Source: Micromonospora sp. KC606
GTDB taxonomy: Bacteria > Actinomycetota > Actinomycetes > Mycobacteriales > Micromonosporaceae
NCBI RefSeq assembly: GCF_004348675.1
Contig: NZ_SMKN01000022.1
Coordinates: 1 to 46,834, forward strand
Length of the DNA: 46,834 bases
Direction of reading: 5' to 3'
A program made the position numbers and the translations under genes. Shown piece after piece: positions 29,329-37,270 of this stretch. The notes beneath the pieces are model-generated. The model searched no databases and was not told where the DNA came from. It saw only the letters and a list, made by a program, of their open reading frames with translations. Each line of letters starts with the position of its first letter. Positions within the stretch are counted from its first letter, which is position 1.

Positions 29329-30777
29329 TCACCGCCGCTCGCCGGGCAACGGCGCCAAAAGGGAGTCATCCGGTCCTCGGCTGCCCGCCGGATACTCCTG
29401 CAACGGCACCACTCCCGCCCGCCATGCCTCGAGTACCGGCTCCACGATGCGCCAGCACTCCTCGGCGGTGTCACCCCGCACCGACAGCGTGGGGTCGCCC
29501 TCGAAGGCGCCGCGCAGCACCTCGCCGTACGGCGGCAGTTCGCCCGGCCCGAAGTCGGCCACCAGATGCACCTGGTCCAACTCCATCGGGTTGCCCGGGC
29601 CGTTGATGTTCACGTCGAGGCCCAACTGGTCCGGGCCGAAGCCGATCCGCAACCGGTCCGGCTGGTCGTACCCGCTCAGCCCGGAGGGCACCCGGGGTGG
29701 CTGCTTGAACGTGATGACGGCCTCCTTGCGTCTGCCGGACAGCGCCTTGCCGGAACGGAGCCGGAACGGCACCCCCGCCCAGCGCCAGGTGTCCACCGCC
29801 AGCACCACCTCGGCGAGGGTCTCGGTCTGGCGGGCCGGGTCGATGCCCGGCTCGTCGACGTACGCGGGCATCCGCCGCCCCGCGATCTTGCCTGCCGTGT
29901 ACCGGGCCCGCCTGCTCCACCTCGGTGGGTCGTCGTCCCACACCCGGGTGGCCCGTAGTACCTGCGCCTTGCGTCCGCGCAGGTCCCGGGCTTCGAGGGT
30001 GGGCGGCGGGTCCATCGCGATCAGCGCGAGAACCTGCAGCAGATGACTCTGCACCATGTCGATGAGCGCGCCCGCGTCGTCGTAGTAGCCGGCCCGGCCC
30101 GCGAGTCCCAGGGTTTCGTCGAAAACGATGTCCACGCACGCCACGTGCGCGGAGGTGAGCACCGGTTCGAAGATCCGGTTGGCGAAACGCAGCCCGAGGA
30201 TGTTCACCACCGTGGATTTGCCGAGAAAGTGGTCGATGCGGTGCACCTGCTCCTCCGGCACGAGCCGGGCCAGGATGTCGTTGAGCGACCGCGCCGAGAC
30301 GGCGTCCGTGCCGAACGGTTTCTCCAGCATCAGCCGGGTGCCCGGCGGCAGACCGATTTGGGACAGCGCGGCGGCGGTCCGGGCGGTGACCGTCGGGGGC
30401 AGGGCGAAGAAGATCACCAGCTGACCGTGGCAGGCGGCCAGCAGCCGACGCAGGTCCTCCTCCCGGGTGACGTCGGCGGGCAGGTAACGGGAGGCGCGGA
30501 TCAACTCGGCCTCCCGGGGCCCGTCGGCACCCACCGTCGCGAAGGAGTCGGCCACCCGGCGACGCCACCGCTCGTCGTCCCAGTCGTCCCGGCCGCTGCC
30601 GATCAGGATGAGGTGGGGCTGGGCGCCGTCGGCCACCAGCCGGCCCAGACCGGGCAGCAGCAGGCGCCCGGCCAGGTCACCGGTGGCCCCCAACAACAGC
30701 AGCGTCTGGGGCAGCGGTTGCGGCGCGGCGGAATGTTCGGCACCGGAATGCGGGGCGCTCGGGGTCGAGGTCGTCAT
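29329..30777 (-). CDS. zwf: Glucose-6-phosphate dehydrogenase (divergent member)
   Basis: A 482-residue G6PDH, which oxidises glucose 6-phosphate to the lactone with NAD(P)+. Visible are the Rossmann start LLLLGATGDLAGRLLLPGL, the substrate motif RIDHFLGKSTVVNILGLRFAN (usual form RIDHYLGKE; tyrosine and glutamate are changed here, while the histidine and lysine are kept), GYYDDAGALIDMVQSHLLQ with the catalytic histidine, and RSGKALSGRRKEAVITFK. It stands alone, not beside transaldolase, transketolase or opcA as the main actinobacterial zwf usually does, so it may be a second copy with other regulation or cofactor preference. ATG 30777 (MTTSTPSAP) fits the family length. The longer frame upstream runs through a repeat and is not used. 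Confidence 0.9.
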   Translation of the reverse strand: MTTSTPSAPHSGAEHSAAPQPLPQTLLLLGATGDLAGRLLLPGLGRLVADGAQPHLILIGSGRDDWDDERWRRRVADSFATVGADGPREAELIRASRYLPADVTREEDLRRLLAACHGQLVIFFALPPTVTARTAAALSQIGLPPGTRLMLEKPFGTDAVSARSLNDILARLVPEEQVHRIDHFLGKSTVVNILGLRFANRIFEPVLTSAHVACVDIVFDETLGLAGRAGYYDDAGALIDMVQSHLLQVLALIAMDPPPTLEARDLRGRKAQVLRATRVWDDDPPRWSRRARYTAGKIAGRRMPAYVDEPGIDPARQTETLAEVVLAVDTWRWAGVPFRLRSGKALSGRRKEAVITFKQPPRVPSGLSGYDQPDRLRIGFGPDQLGLDVNINGPGNPMELDQVHLVADFGPGELPPYGEVLRGAFEGDPTLSVRGDTAEECWRIVEPVLEAWRAGVVPLQEYPAGSRGPDDSLLAPLPGERR

Positions 30778-30882
30778 GCACCTACCATGCCCTGCCGACC
30801 GGGCGCGCACCCGCCGGTTGTGCGGACGCACCGGCGGTTGCCTGACCACCGCCGCCTCCTGGCTGTCCTTTGCCGATCCGCG

Positions 30883-30936
30883 GCTCCGCGAGGTGCGCCG
30901 GCTCCTCCCGCTCCGCGAGGTGCGCCGGCTCCTTCC
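30883..30936. repeat. Two tandem 27-bp direct repeats
   Basis: Two adjacent 27-base copies (30883-30909 and 30910-30936) share GCTCCGCGAGGTGCGCCGGC and differ at one base near the end. In one forward frame each encodes LREVRRLLP. They lie between the divergent starts of the zwf-like gene and the membrane-protein operon, about 90 bases upstream of the latter. Confidence 0.85.
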
Positions 30937-31024
30937 AGAGGAGGAGGCGGCGCTCCGACCGCCGGCCGCAACCGAGGCTTGAGGTCGGGCGCGCACCGGG
31001 TGCGGGTTCACGAACATCTGCGGT

Positions 31025-31948
31025 ATGACCACCCAGTTGCCCCGGGCGGCGCCCTGGCCCCGCCCACTGACGGTTCTCGTCTCGGCGATGGCGGCGCTCG
31101 CCGTCGTCTCCGCTGTCGGCGTCCTCGCCGACCCACGTGTGCTCTCCGGCGGGCCGATCTGGCTCAAGCCGTTCAAGTTCTCCGTGTCCCTCGCGCTCTA
31201 CGGCGCCACTCTCGCCTGGATGCTCTCCCACCTGCCACGACGCAGCCGGGTCGTCGAATGGTCGGCCACCGTCGTCGTCGCGATGGCGCTGGTCGAGATG
31301 CTGGTGATCGTCGTGCAGGTGCTCCGCGGCACCGCCAGTCACTTCAATGTCACGACCCCACTGGACGCCGCCCTGTGGCGGGTGATGGGGGCGGCGATCA
31401 CCGTGCTGTTCGCCGCGCACGTGGTCATCGCGATCGTGCTGCTGCGCCGGCCAACCACGGACCGGGTCACCACGTACGCCGTGGGGCTGGGGCTCGGCCT
31501 GTCGCTGCTGGGAATGCTGGTGGCGTTCCCGATGGTGCGGTCCCGCCCGACGGCCGACGGGATCACCGGGGCACACAGCGTGGGCGTGCCGGACGGTGGG
31601 CCCGGCCTGCCGCTGGTGGGGTGGAACACCACCGGCGGGGATCTGCGCATCGGGCACTTCGTGGGACTGCACGCCATGCAGTTGCTGCCGGTCCTGGCGA
31701 TCCTGCTGACCCGTTTCCTCGGGTCGTGGCTCGATGAGCGCACCCACGTGCGTCTGCTGGTCGTCGGCGGCGCGGCGTACGGCGGACTCATATTGCTGTT
31801 GACCTGGCAGGCGCTGCGCGGGCAGCCGCTGCTGCGACCGGACCTGTCCACGGTCGCCGCCGGGGTGGCCCTGTTGGCGGCGACCGCGACCGCGACCAGC
31901 CTCGTCGTGGCTCGCCGCCGTAGTCCGGAACTGGCGGCGGCCGTATGA
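31025..31948 (+). CDS. Multi-pass membrane protein of unknown function
   Basis: I do not recognise a named family. The 307-residue product has about seven to eight hydrophobic segments (near residues 15-35, 50-65, 78-98, 118-138, 150-170, 215-232, 246-262 and 275-293). Between them are a PIWLKPFKFSVSLALYG segment and GHFVGLHAMQLLP, whose histidines sit at the start of a membrane segment and could bind a metal or cofactor (speculation). ATG 31025 opens the frame; the ribosome site is poor. The stop overlaps the next ATG (ATGA), and the gene heads a four-gene run with an ABA4-like protein and a two-component system, suggesting a role in sensing or membrane stress. Confidence 0.8.
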   Translation: MTTQLPRAAPWPRPLTVLVSAMAALAVVSAVGVLADPRVLSGGPIWLKPFKFSVSLALYGATLAWMLSHLPRRSRVVEWSATVVVAMALVEMLVIVVQVLRGTASHFNVTTPLDAALWRVMGAAITVLFAAHVVIAIVLLRRPTTDRVTTYAVGLGLGLSLLGMLVAFPMVRSRPTADGITGAHSVGVPDGGPGLPLVGWNTTGGDLRIGHFVGLHAMQLLPVLAILLTRFLGSWLDERTHVRLLVVGGAAYGGLILLLTWQALRGQPLLRPDLSTVAAGVALLAATATATSLVVARRRSPELAAAV

Positions 31949-32397
31949 CCGGGGGCTTGTTCACGCTGGCCTTCGCGGTGGCCGCGCCGTTCTGGGTGCT
32001 GATGATCCTGCTGCCGCACTGGTCCTGGACCGGGCGGGTCGTCAGGTCGCCGCTGATCGTGCTGCCGGTTCTGGTGATCTACGGGATGCTGGTGATACCG
32101 GCGATCGGCGACGTGCTGCCGGCGGTGATGTCGCCGACCCTGGAGGGGGTGCGTGACCTTCTGGGCAGCGCCGACGGTGCCGCGGCGGCCTGGGCGCACA
32201 TGGTCGGGTTCGATCTGTTCGTCGGCCGCTGGGCGTGGCTCGACAGCCGGGAACGAAGGATACCGGCGCTGATCATGGCCCCGGTGCTGGTGCTGACGAT
32301 CCTGCTCGGGCCGATTGGGCTGGCGACATACCTCGCGGTGCGCGTCAGGTGGGCTCTGCCCGAGGCTCCTGGCACCAAACCGCAACCCCTAGGCTGA
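31945..32397 (+). CDS. ABA4-like (DUF4281) membrane protein
   Basis: A 150-residue protein with four hydrophobic segments and the family signature HMVGFDLFVGRWAWLDSRER followed by MAPVLVLTILLGPIGLATYL. The family is named after plant ABA4 (neoxanthin formation); bacterial members have no settled function. It is translationally coupled to the membrane protein upstream (ATGA overlap) and ends 4 bases before the GTG of the sensor kinase, so all four genes are probably one transcript. Confidence 0.78.
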   Translation: MTGGLFTLAFAVAAPFWVLMILLPHWSWTGRVVRSPLIVLPVLVIYGMLVIPAIGDVLPAVMSPTLEGVRDLLGSADGAAAAWAHMVGFDLFVGRWAWLDSRERRIPALIMAPVLVLTILLGPIGLATYLAVRVRWALPEAPGTKPQPLG

Positions 32398-32401
32398 GCC
32401 C

Positions 32402-33664
32402 GTGGGCTGGGCGGGGCGGCTGTTCGACGCGCGCGAAGGGCTGGTGCGGGTCCTGCTGCTCAACCTCAGCGGAGTCGGCTACCTGCTCTTCGGCACCCAG
32501 GCCGGAGAGCAACCGGCAGCGCAGCAGTGGGTTCTCGCCGTGGCCGCGTTCAGCGTCGGGCTGGTGGCGCACCGCCGGCCACTGATCAATCTGGTGGCGC
32601 AGACCACGCTGCTGGCGGTGGCGATCGGCGTCATCGACGACACGACGATCAACCAGGCGGGCGCCAGTTGGGCCTTGCTCGAAGTGACCATGTGCGCGCG
32701 CCGACCGAGGACCGTCTGGTTGGCCGCCGGGGTACTGGCGACGGTCGTCCTGTCCGCCTCGGTCGGCGGCACGTTCCGACACTTCGCCGCCGGCGTCATC
32801 GGGCTCGCGGTGAAGGCCGGCCTGCCGCTGCTGCTCGGTATGGTCATCCGGACCACCCGGGAACTCGGCCGGCAGGCCGAGGAGCGAACCAGGGAGGAGC
32901 AGCGCCGGCGCGAGGCGGACAACCGCGCCGCGCGCGCCGACGAGCGCAGCGCCATCGCCCGCGAGCTGCACGACGTGGTCGCGCATCATGTGGCGTCGAT
33001 GGTGTTGCGTGTCGGCGTGACCCGGCACGTCTTCACCGACCTGGACCCACGGGTGGGCGCGGTGTTCGACGACGTGCACAGCACGGGAACCGCGGCGCTG
33101 GCGGATCTGCGCCGGCTGGTCGCGGTCCTGCGCGACCCCGACGTCGTCCGGAGTGACGCGGCGCTGACCGCGATCGAGCCGTCGGCGCTGCCGGCGGCAC
33201 TCGGCGCGGCGGTCGACCGGGCCCGCCAGGCCGGCGTCACGGTGGAGGCCGACATCGACCCGGCGGTCGGCTCGCTGGACGCGGTCCGGGGCCTGGCGGT
33301 GCTGCGGCTGACTCAGGAGGCGTTGACCAACGTGGTCAAACATGCGGGCACATCCGCGCGGTCCCGGCTGTCGGTGTCGGTGGTGGACCGGGCCGTCCAC
33401 TGGGAGGTTTCGGACAACGGGCGGGGCTCGGTGCTGGCGGCGGTGCCGCCCGGCGGCGGGCACGGCATCACCGGCATGCGCGAGCGCGTCGACCTCCTCG
33501 GGGGCCGGCTGGACGTCGGGCCCACCGGCGCCGGATGGCGCGCCTCCGCCGTCCTCCCGGCCCCGGTGCCTGCCTCCACGCCACCGGCCACCGCCGGCCC
33601 AGCCCTTTCGGCGTGGCGCGACGGCACGGTGCCGGCCGGCCCGCGCGCACCGGAACCGGCGTGA
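32402..33664 (+). CDS. Sensor histidine kinase, NarL/DesK type
   Basis: A 420-residue kinase. The first 160 residues hold several hydrophobic segments with almost no extracellular loop, so it may sense the membrane or a partner protein. A coiled-coil-like charged stretch (ERTREEQRRREADNRAARAD) leads to the HisKA_3 dimerisation box ARELHDVVAHHVASM, whose phospho-accepting histidine is near residue 190. The ATPase part has LTQEALTNVVKHAG (N box), SDNGRG (G1) and GGGHGITGMRERVDLLGG. The start is GTG 32402, 8 bases after an AGG. The stop overlaps the regulator's start (GTGA). The Pro/Ala-rich C-terminal tail after residue 375 is unremarkable. Confidence 0.9.
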   Translation: MGWAGRLFDAREGLVRVLLLNLSGVGYLLFGTQAGEQPAAQQWVLAVAAFSVGLVAHRRPLINLVAQTTLLAVAIGVIDDTTINQAGASWALLEVTMCARRPRTVWLAAGVLATVVLSASVGGTFRHFAAGVIGLAVKAGLPLLLGMVIRTTRELGRQAEERTREEQRRREADNRAARADERSAIARELHDVVAHHVASMVLRVGVTRHVFTDLDPRVGAVFDDVHSTGTAALADLRRLVAVLRDPDVVRSDAALTAIEPSALPAALGAAVDRARQAGVTVEADIDPAVGSLDAVRGLAVLRLTQEALTNVVKHAGTSARSRLSVSVVDRAVHWEVSDNGRGSVLAAVPPGGGHGITGMRERVDLLGGRLDVGPTGAGWRASAVLPAPVPASTPPATAGPALSAWRDGTVPAGPRAPEPA

Positions 33665-34287
33665 TCCGCGTCCTGCTGGTCGACGACCAGCACCTCATCC
33701 GCGCGGGCCTGCGCATGCTCTGCGAAGCCCAACCCGACATCGAGATCGTCGGCGAGGCCGACAACGGGCGCGAGGCGATCTCCCTCGCCACGCGGCTCGT
33801 CCCCGACGTCGTCGTCATGGACCTGCGCATGCCGGCGGTCGACGGGATCACCGCGACCAGCCGCATCCTCGCCGACCGGCCCGCCACCCGCGTCCTGGTC
33901 CTGACCACCTTCGGCGACGACGACCACCTCTATCCGGCACTGACCGCCGGCGCCTGCGGGTTCCTGCTCAAGGACGCGCCGCCTGCCGACCTGATCGACG
34001 GCATCCGCCGAGCCGCAGCGGGTGCCAGCCCGTTCAGCCAGGAGGTGCTCCAGCGCCTGGTCCAGCGGGCCGTACACGCCCGCGCCGAGACACCGCAACC
34101 GACCGCGGGACTGACCGCACGCGAGCGGGACGTGCTCGACCTGGTCGCCGAGGGCCTGTCGAACACGGAGATCGCCGACCGCCTGCACATCGGCGTCACC
34201 ACGGTCAAGACCCACATCACCAACCTGATGGCCAAGACCAACAGCCCCAACCGGGTACGCCTGGCCCTGTTCGCCCGCGGCGGCTGA
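33661..34287 (+). CDS. LuxR/NarL-family response regulator
   Basis: A 208-residue regulator paired with the kinase just upstream (GTGA overlap). The receiver domain (1-120) has the acidic pair DD (8-9), the phospho-acceptor Asp54 in VVVMDLRMP and the conserved lysine in GFLLKDAPP. The C-terminal LuxR-type HTH (about 143-205) reads LTARERDVLDLVAEGLSN and HIGVTTVKTHITNLMAKT. Its targets are unknown; the upstream membrane genes are the simplest candidates. A hairpin follows 23 bases after the stop. Confidence 0.93.
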   Translation: MIRVLLVDDQHLIRAGLRMLCEAQPDIEIVGEADNGREAISLATRLVPDVVVMDLRMPAVDGITATSRILADRPATRVLVLTTFGDDDHLYPALTAGACGFLLKDAPPADLIDGIRRAAAGASPFSQEVLQRLVQRAVHARAETPQPTAGLTARERDVLDLVAEGLSNTEIADRLHIGVTTVKTHITNLMAKTNSPNRVRLALFARGG

Positions 34288-34310
34288 GCGGAGACCGGAC
34301 GATCACGCCG

Positions 34311-34337
34311 GGGACGGCCCCCGCCACGCGCCGTCCC
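34311..34337 (+). terminator. Terminator after the two-component operon
   Basis: GGGACGGC (34311-34318) pairs with GCCGTCCC (34330-34337) around an 11-base loop, 23 bases beyond the response-regulator stop. Confidence 0.55.
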
Positions 34338-34594
34338 GGAACGTAACCGCGCCCATCGGTGCGCCGGCTCAGGCGGCCTGAACCGCCCTGATCACCTCGG
34401 TCACCGCCGCCGCGACCGGCGCGACCGCACCGCCAGCGCGGCCAGGTGGCACAGCAGCTCCGCCGCCCTTGGCGGCGACGCGGGCCAGTGGGCCGCGGGC
34501 CGTCGGAGGTTCGTCTGCTCCTGATCGCAGTCCCCGCCACCCTCGCCACCTCATGGCGTCCCCGCGCCGCCCGACCGAACCCCGGCGCGCACCG
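34338..34594. other. Gap with no recognisable gene
   Basis: On the minus strand a frame ends at 34369 with GGAVAPVAAAVTEVIRAVQAA. It could be the tail of a lost gene, but no start, ribosome site or family motif supports it. Nothing else is seen. Confidence 0.35.
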
Positions 34595-35848
34595 TCAGAC
34601 CGGGCTGACCGGGGCGCGCAGGCCCACCAGCCCGGGTACGGTGGCGCGACCGAGCTCCTTGCCGGTGGCGGGGTCGTGCCAGCTCGCGGCGCCGTTCTGC
34701 CCCACATAGAGGCGCACGCCGTCGGGGCCGCGGACCAGGCCGGTGATCGGGTCACGGACGGACCACTCGGCGGCGACGCCGAGGCCCGCGAGGTCCACGG
34801 TCCGCAGGGTGGCGCCGACGCCGAGGAACAGGCGGTCGCGGTCGGCCACCGCGTAGGCGGGGCCGGTGCCACGGGCCAGCGTGGCGGTGCGGCGCACCGT
34901 CAACTCCTCGGTGGAGATCTCCGCGACGGCGCCCGAGGTGACGTCGATGACCAGGAGCCGTCCGCCGTCCGGGCTGAGCGCCATGGCGTGCCCGTTCGCC
35001 GGCCCCTCGCCGAACGGGTGCGGCAGATCGACGCAGTACGCCCACCGCTCGCCGAGGTGCAGCGTGTGCACGAACGCGTGCACGTTGCCCGGCCGTCCGC
35101 TCACCAGATCACGGGTGTGCTGGTGGTCGGGCTGGTGGGTGTAGAGCGTGTAGAGGGTGGCACGGTCCGGCGCGAGGACCGCCTGGCGCCCGTCGCCGCG
35201 CATCTCCTCCTCCGCGCCGGCCGGGATCGGCCCCTTGTCCCGGGTGGACAACGGACCGGAGGTGCCGGTGGCGAGGTCGACGACGCGAACCCGGTAGCGG
35301 TCCGGGGCGTGCGCCGGCAGCCACTCCAGCACGAAGAGCCCGGACTGGTCGGCGGTGAACGCCTCCGGCACGATGTTGCCCGGCAACCGGAGCCGGTGGC
35401 GGATCCCGGTGGCGTTGACGACCAGCACAGGCGTGGTGTCCCGAGGGCCGGGCCGTTCGGCGGTGACACTCACCGCGTCCGGGGTCAGGGCCACGTTGGC
35501 GCCGTCGGTGGAGACGGTCTGCGGCACCCAGCGCCCGGGCAGGGTGACACGGTCGGAGGTACGGCCGGTTGTGACGTCGAGCCGCCAGAGGGCCGTGTCG
35601 GCCCCTTCGGGGGCGGTCGCGTGGAGCACCCGCCCGTCGGCGGCGGCGACGGCGTGCGGGATCGTCTCCCGGTCGGTGCCGCGCAGCACGCCGACCCCGC
35701 CGTCGAGGTCGACCAGCAACGGGTCGGGAATCGCCGCGGAGGGCACCGCGCCGGGACGTCGGGCCGGCTCGCACCCGACGAACGCTGCGACACCGGACCC
35801 GGCGAGTGCGGTCAGTACGGTGCGACGCGAGAGGTTCGTGTTCGCCAT
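34595..35848 (-). CDS. Secreted beta-propeller (WD40/YVTN-like) Tat lipoprotein
   Basis: A 417-residue exported protein. The N-terminus has a twin-arginine motif (SRRTVLTALAGSG) and a lipobox-like FVGC at about residue 25, so it is probably a Tat-exported lipoprotein. The rest is built of repeated blade-like segments (VSTDGANVALTPDAV, LSPDGGRLLVIDV, RDPITGLVRGPDGVRLYVGQ), a seven-bladed propeller pattern. No catalytic motif is seen; such proteins often bind ligands or partners. Two ATGs are adjacent (35851 and 35848); the second has the better distance from GGAG. The gene is divergent from an ECF sigma factor and has its own ECF-type promoter, so it is probably a target of that sigma factor. 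Confidence 0.85.
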   Translation of the reverse strand: MANTNLSRRTVLTALAGSGVAAFVGCEPARRPGAVPSAAIPDPLLVDLDGGVGVLRGTDRETIPHAVAAADGRVLHATAPEGADTALWRLDVTTGRTSDRVTLPGRWVPQTVSTDGANVALTPDAVSVTAERPGPRDTTPVLVVNATGIRHRLRLPGNIVPEAFTADQSGLFVLEWLPAHAPDRYRVRVVDLATGTSGPLSTRDKGPIPAGAEEEMRGDGRQAVLAPDRATLYTLYTHQPDHQHTRDLVSGRPGNVHAFVHTLHLGERWAYCVDLPHPFGEGPANGHAMALSPDGGRLLVIDVTSGAVAEISTEELTVRRTATLARGTGPAYAVADRDRLFLGVGATLRTVDLAGLGVAAEWSVRDPITGLVRGPDGVRLYVGQNGAASWHDPATGKELGRATVPGLVGLRAPVSPV

Positions 35849-35856
35849 CATGCTCC

Positions 35857-35885
35857 GGTGACACCGTCGGCGCCACCCGGGTTCC
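35857..35885 (-). promoter_or_regulatory. ECF-type promoter for the propeller lipoprotein
   Basis: On the minus strand GGAACC (35885-35880) is followed after exactly 17 bases by GTCACC (35862-35857). This is the common ECF pattern GGAAC-N16-17-GTC. The start codons are only 9-14 bases past the -10 element, so the transcript would have a very short leader or none. It mirrors the sigma gene's promoter. Confidence 0.7.
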
Positions 35886-35893
35886 GACCGGAT

Positions 35894-35922
35894 GGAACCC
35901 GCGCCCCGCAGGCGGTGTCACC
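35894..35922 (+). promoter_or_regulatory. ECF-type promoter for the sigma factor gene
   Basis: GGAACC (35894-35899) is followed after 17 bases by GTCACC (35917-35922). The GTG start codon begins at 35926, 6 bases after GTC, so transcription would begin at or very near the start codon (leaderless). The identity of hexamers and spacing with the minus-strand promoter suggests autoregulation by the encoded sigma factor. Confidence 0.7.
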
Positions 35923-35925
35923 AGT

Positions 35926-36501
35926 GTGATCGAACCGGAGGTTGCCCTGGACGACGACGAGGCTGTCACCCGCGCTCAGGCCGGTGACCTGGAGGCGTAC
36001 GGGTTCCTGGTCGCCCGGTACACCGCGTCCGCGCACCGGACGGCGACGCTGCTCGGTGCGGGCTCGGACGCGGACGACGTCATCCAGGAGGCGTTCGTGA
36101 AGGGGTACCGCAGGCTCTCCCGGTACCGCGGGGAGTCGTCCTTCCGCTCCTGGCTGCTGGCGATCGTGGCCAACGAGACGCGCAACCTGCACCGGTCGCG
36201 CGGCCGGCGCGACGGGCTCGTGCTGAGGGCCGCGACGGCGAACCCGCACTCGGAGATCGCCGAGGACGTCGCGGTCGGCAGCGTCCTTGCCGGGGAACGC
36301 CGCGCCGCGCTGGTGCGGGCCCTGCGCCTGCTTCCGGTCAAGGACCGGGAGGTGATCGTCTGCCGGTACTTTCTCGATCTGAACGAGGACGAGACGGTCA
36401 CGATGCTGGGGTGGCCGCGTGGCACGGTGAAGTCGCGGACGTCCCGGGCGCTTGCCAAGCTGCGCGGCCTGCTCGCCGTCGAGGAGGTCAGCCGTGGATG
36501 A
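35926..36501 (+). CDS. ECF-family RNA polymerase sigma factor
   Basis: A 191-residue sigma-70 family protein with only regions 2 and 4. Region 2 (about 25-95) includes GAGSDADDVIQEAFVKGYRR and RSWLLAIVANETRN; region 4 (about 128-180) includes RLLPVKDREVIVCRYF, LDLNEDETVTML and GTVKSRTSRALAKLR. GTG 35926 is chosen because longer versions run through the promoter and carry no region 1. The next gene overlaps its end by 8 bases and encodes a one-TM protein that is a likely anti-sigma partner. The divergent propeller lipoprotein is a likely target. Confidence 0.92.
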   Translation: MIEPEVALDDDEAVTRAQAGDLEAYGFLVARYTASAHRTATLLGAGSDADDVIQEAFVKGYRRLSRYRGESSFRSWLLAIVANETRNLHRSRGRRDGLVLRAATANPHSEIAEDVAVGSVLAGERRAALVRALRLLPVKDREVIVCRYFLDLNEDETVTMLGWPRGTVKSRTSRALAKLRGLLAVEEVSRG

Positions 36502-37213
36502 CCTGGAACGCGAGTTGCGGGAGCTGTCGGCCTGGCTGGAGGCTCCCGACCCGCCCGAGGTGGCGACCCGGGTACACGCGCGGCTCGCCGCGCCGAAGCG
36601 GCGCCGGTGGCGGTGGCGGTACCCGGTCGCGGTGGCGCTGGCCGCGCTGGTGGTCGCGGTGCTGCCACCAGGCCGGGCCGCAATCGCCGACGCCGTGGCG
36701 GGTCTGCTGCGCTTCGCCGGGATCACCATCAGCACGTCGTCCGCGCCGGTGATGCCGACCGGTTCCCCGTCGCCGTTGCCCGCACAGCGACCGGCCGGGT
36801 TCGACGAGGCGCAGCGTGCGGTGCGGTTCCCGATCCGGATGCCGGCGAGGCTGGGCGCGCCCGAGCAGGTGCTGGTGGCCGATCCGGACAGCAACGGCAG
36901 CCACCGGGTGGCGACCCTGCTCTACCGGGGCGGCGCGCTGCGCCTCGACGCCTTCGACGGTCGCCTCGACCCGGTCTTCTTCAAGCAGGCCGGCGGGCCG
37001 GGGACGGAGTGGGTGCAGGTCGGCGAGCGGCAGGCGATCTGGATCGGCGGCCCGCACCCGGTGTCCTACGTGGACCGGGACGGTGTGGTCCGGGTGGAGA
37101 GCGCCCGGCTGGCGGCCCCGACCCTGGTCTGGGATGACGCGGGTGTCAGCTACCGGCTCGAGGGCCAGCTCACCATGGCCGAGGCCGTCGAGGTCGCGGC
37201 CTCGATGAAGTGA
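36494..37213 (+). CDS. Membrane-anchored putative anti-sigma factor
   Basis: A 239-residue protein. An acidic N-terminal region (1-40, VDDLERELRELSAWLE) would face the cytoplasm, followed by a basic stretch (PKRRRWRWRYP) and one membrane segment (VAVALAALVVAVLPPG, about 45-60); the rest (about 85-239) would be outside. There is no zinc-anti-sigma HxxxCxxC motif, so the assignment rests on topology and on position: GTG 36494 lies 6 bases after GAGGAGG and overlaps the sigma gene's stop by 8 bases. The outer domain (ESARLAAPTLVWDDAGVSYR) has no family I recognise and may be the sensor. Confidence 0.75.
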   Translation: MDDLERELRELSAWLEAPDPPEVATRVHARLAAPKRRRWRWRYPVAVALAALVVAVLPPGRAAIADAVAGLLRFAGITISTSSAPVMPTGSPSPLPAQRPAGFDEAQRAVRFPIRMPARLGAPEQVLVADPDSNGSHRVATLLYRGGALRLDAFDGRLDPVFFKQAGGPGTEWVQVGERQAIWIGGPHPVSYVDRDGVVRVESARLAAPTLVWDDAGVSYRLEGQLTMAEAVEVAASMK

Positions 37214-37228
37214 CGTGTGCAGGACGTG

Positions 37229-37269
37229 CGGCAGGCCGGGAGGGCCGTGACGGCCCTCCCGGCCTGCCG
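37229..37269. terminator. Bidirectional 20-bp perfect hairpin
   Basis: CGGCAGGCCGGGAGGGCCGT and its exact complement are separated by one base (in practice an 18-bp stem with a 5-base loop). It fills the space between the convergent anti-sigma gene and second PL11 gene and ends one base before the latter's stop codon. Confidence 0.85.
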
Positions 37270-37270
37270 G

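Noticed and set aside
30778..31176. N-terminal extension of the zwf-like gene
   Set aside because: It translates the 27-bp repeats into Arg/Ser-rich sequence unlike any G6PDH and overlaps the start of the divergent membrane gene.
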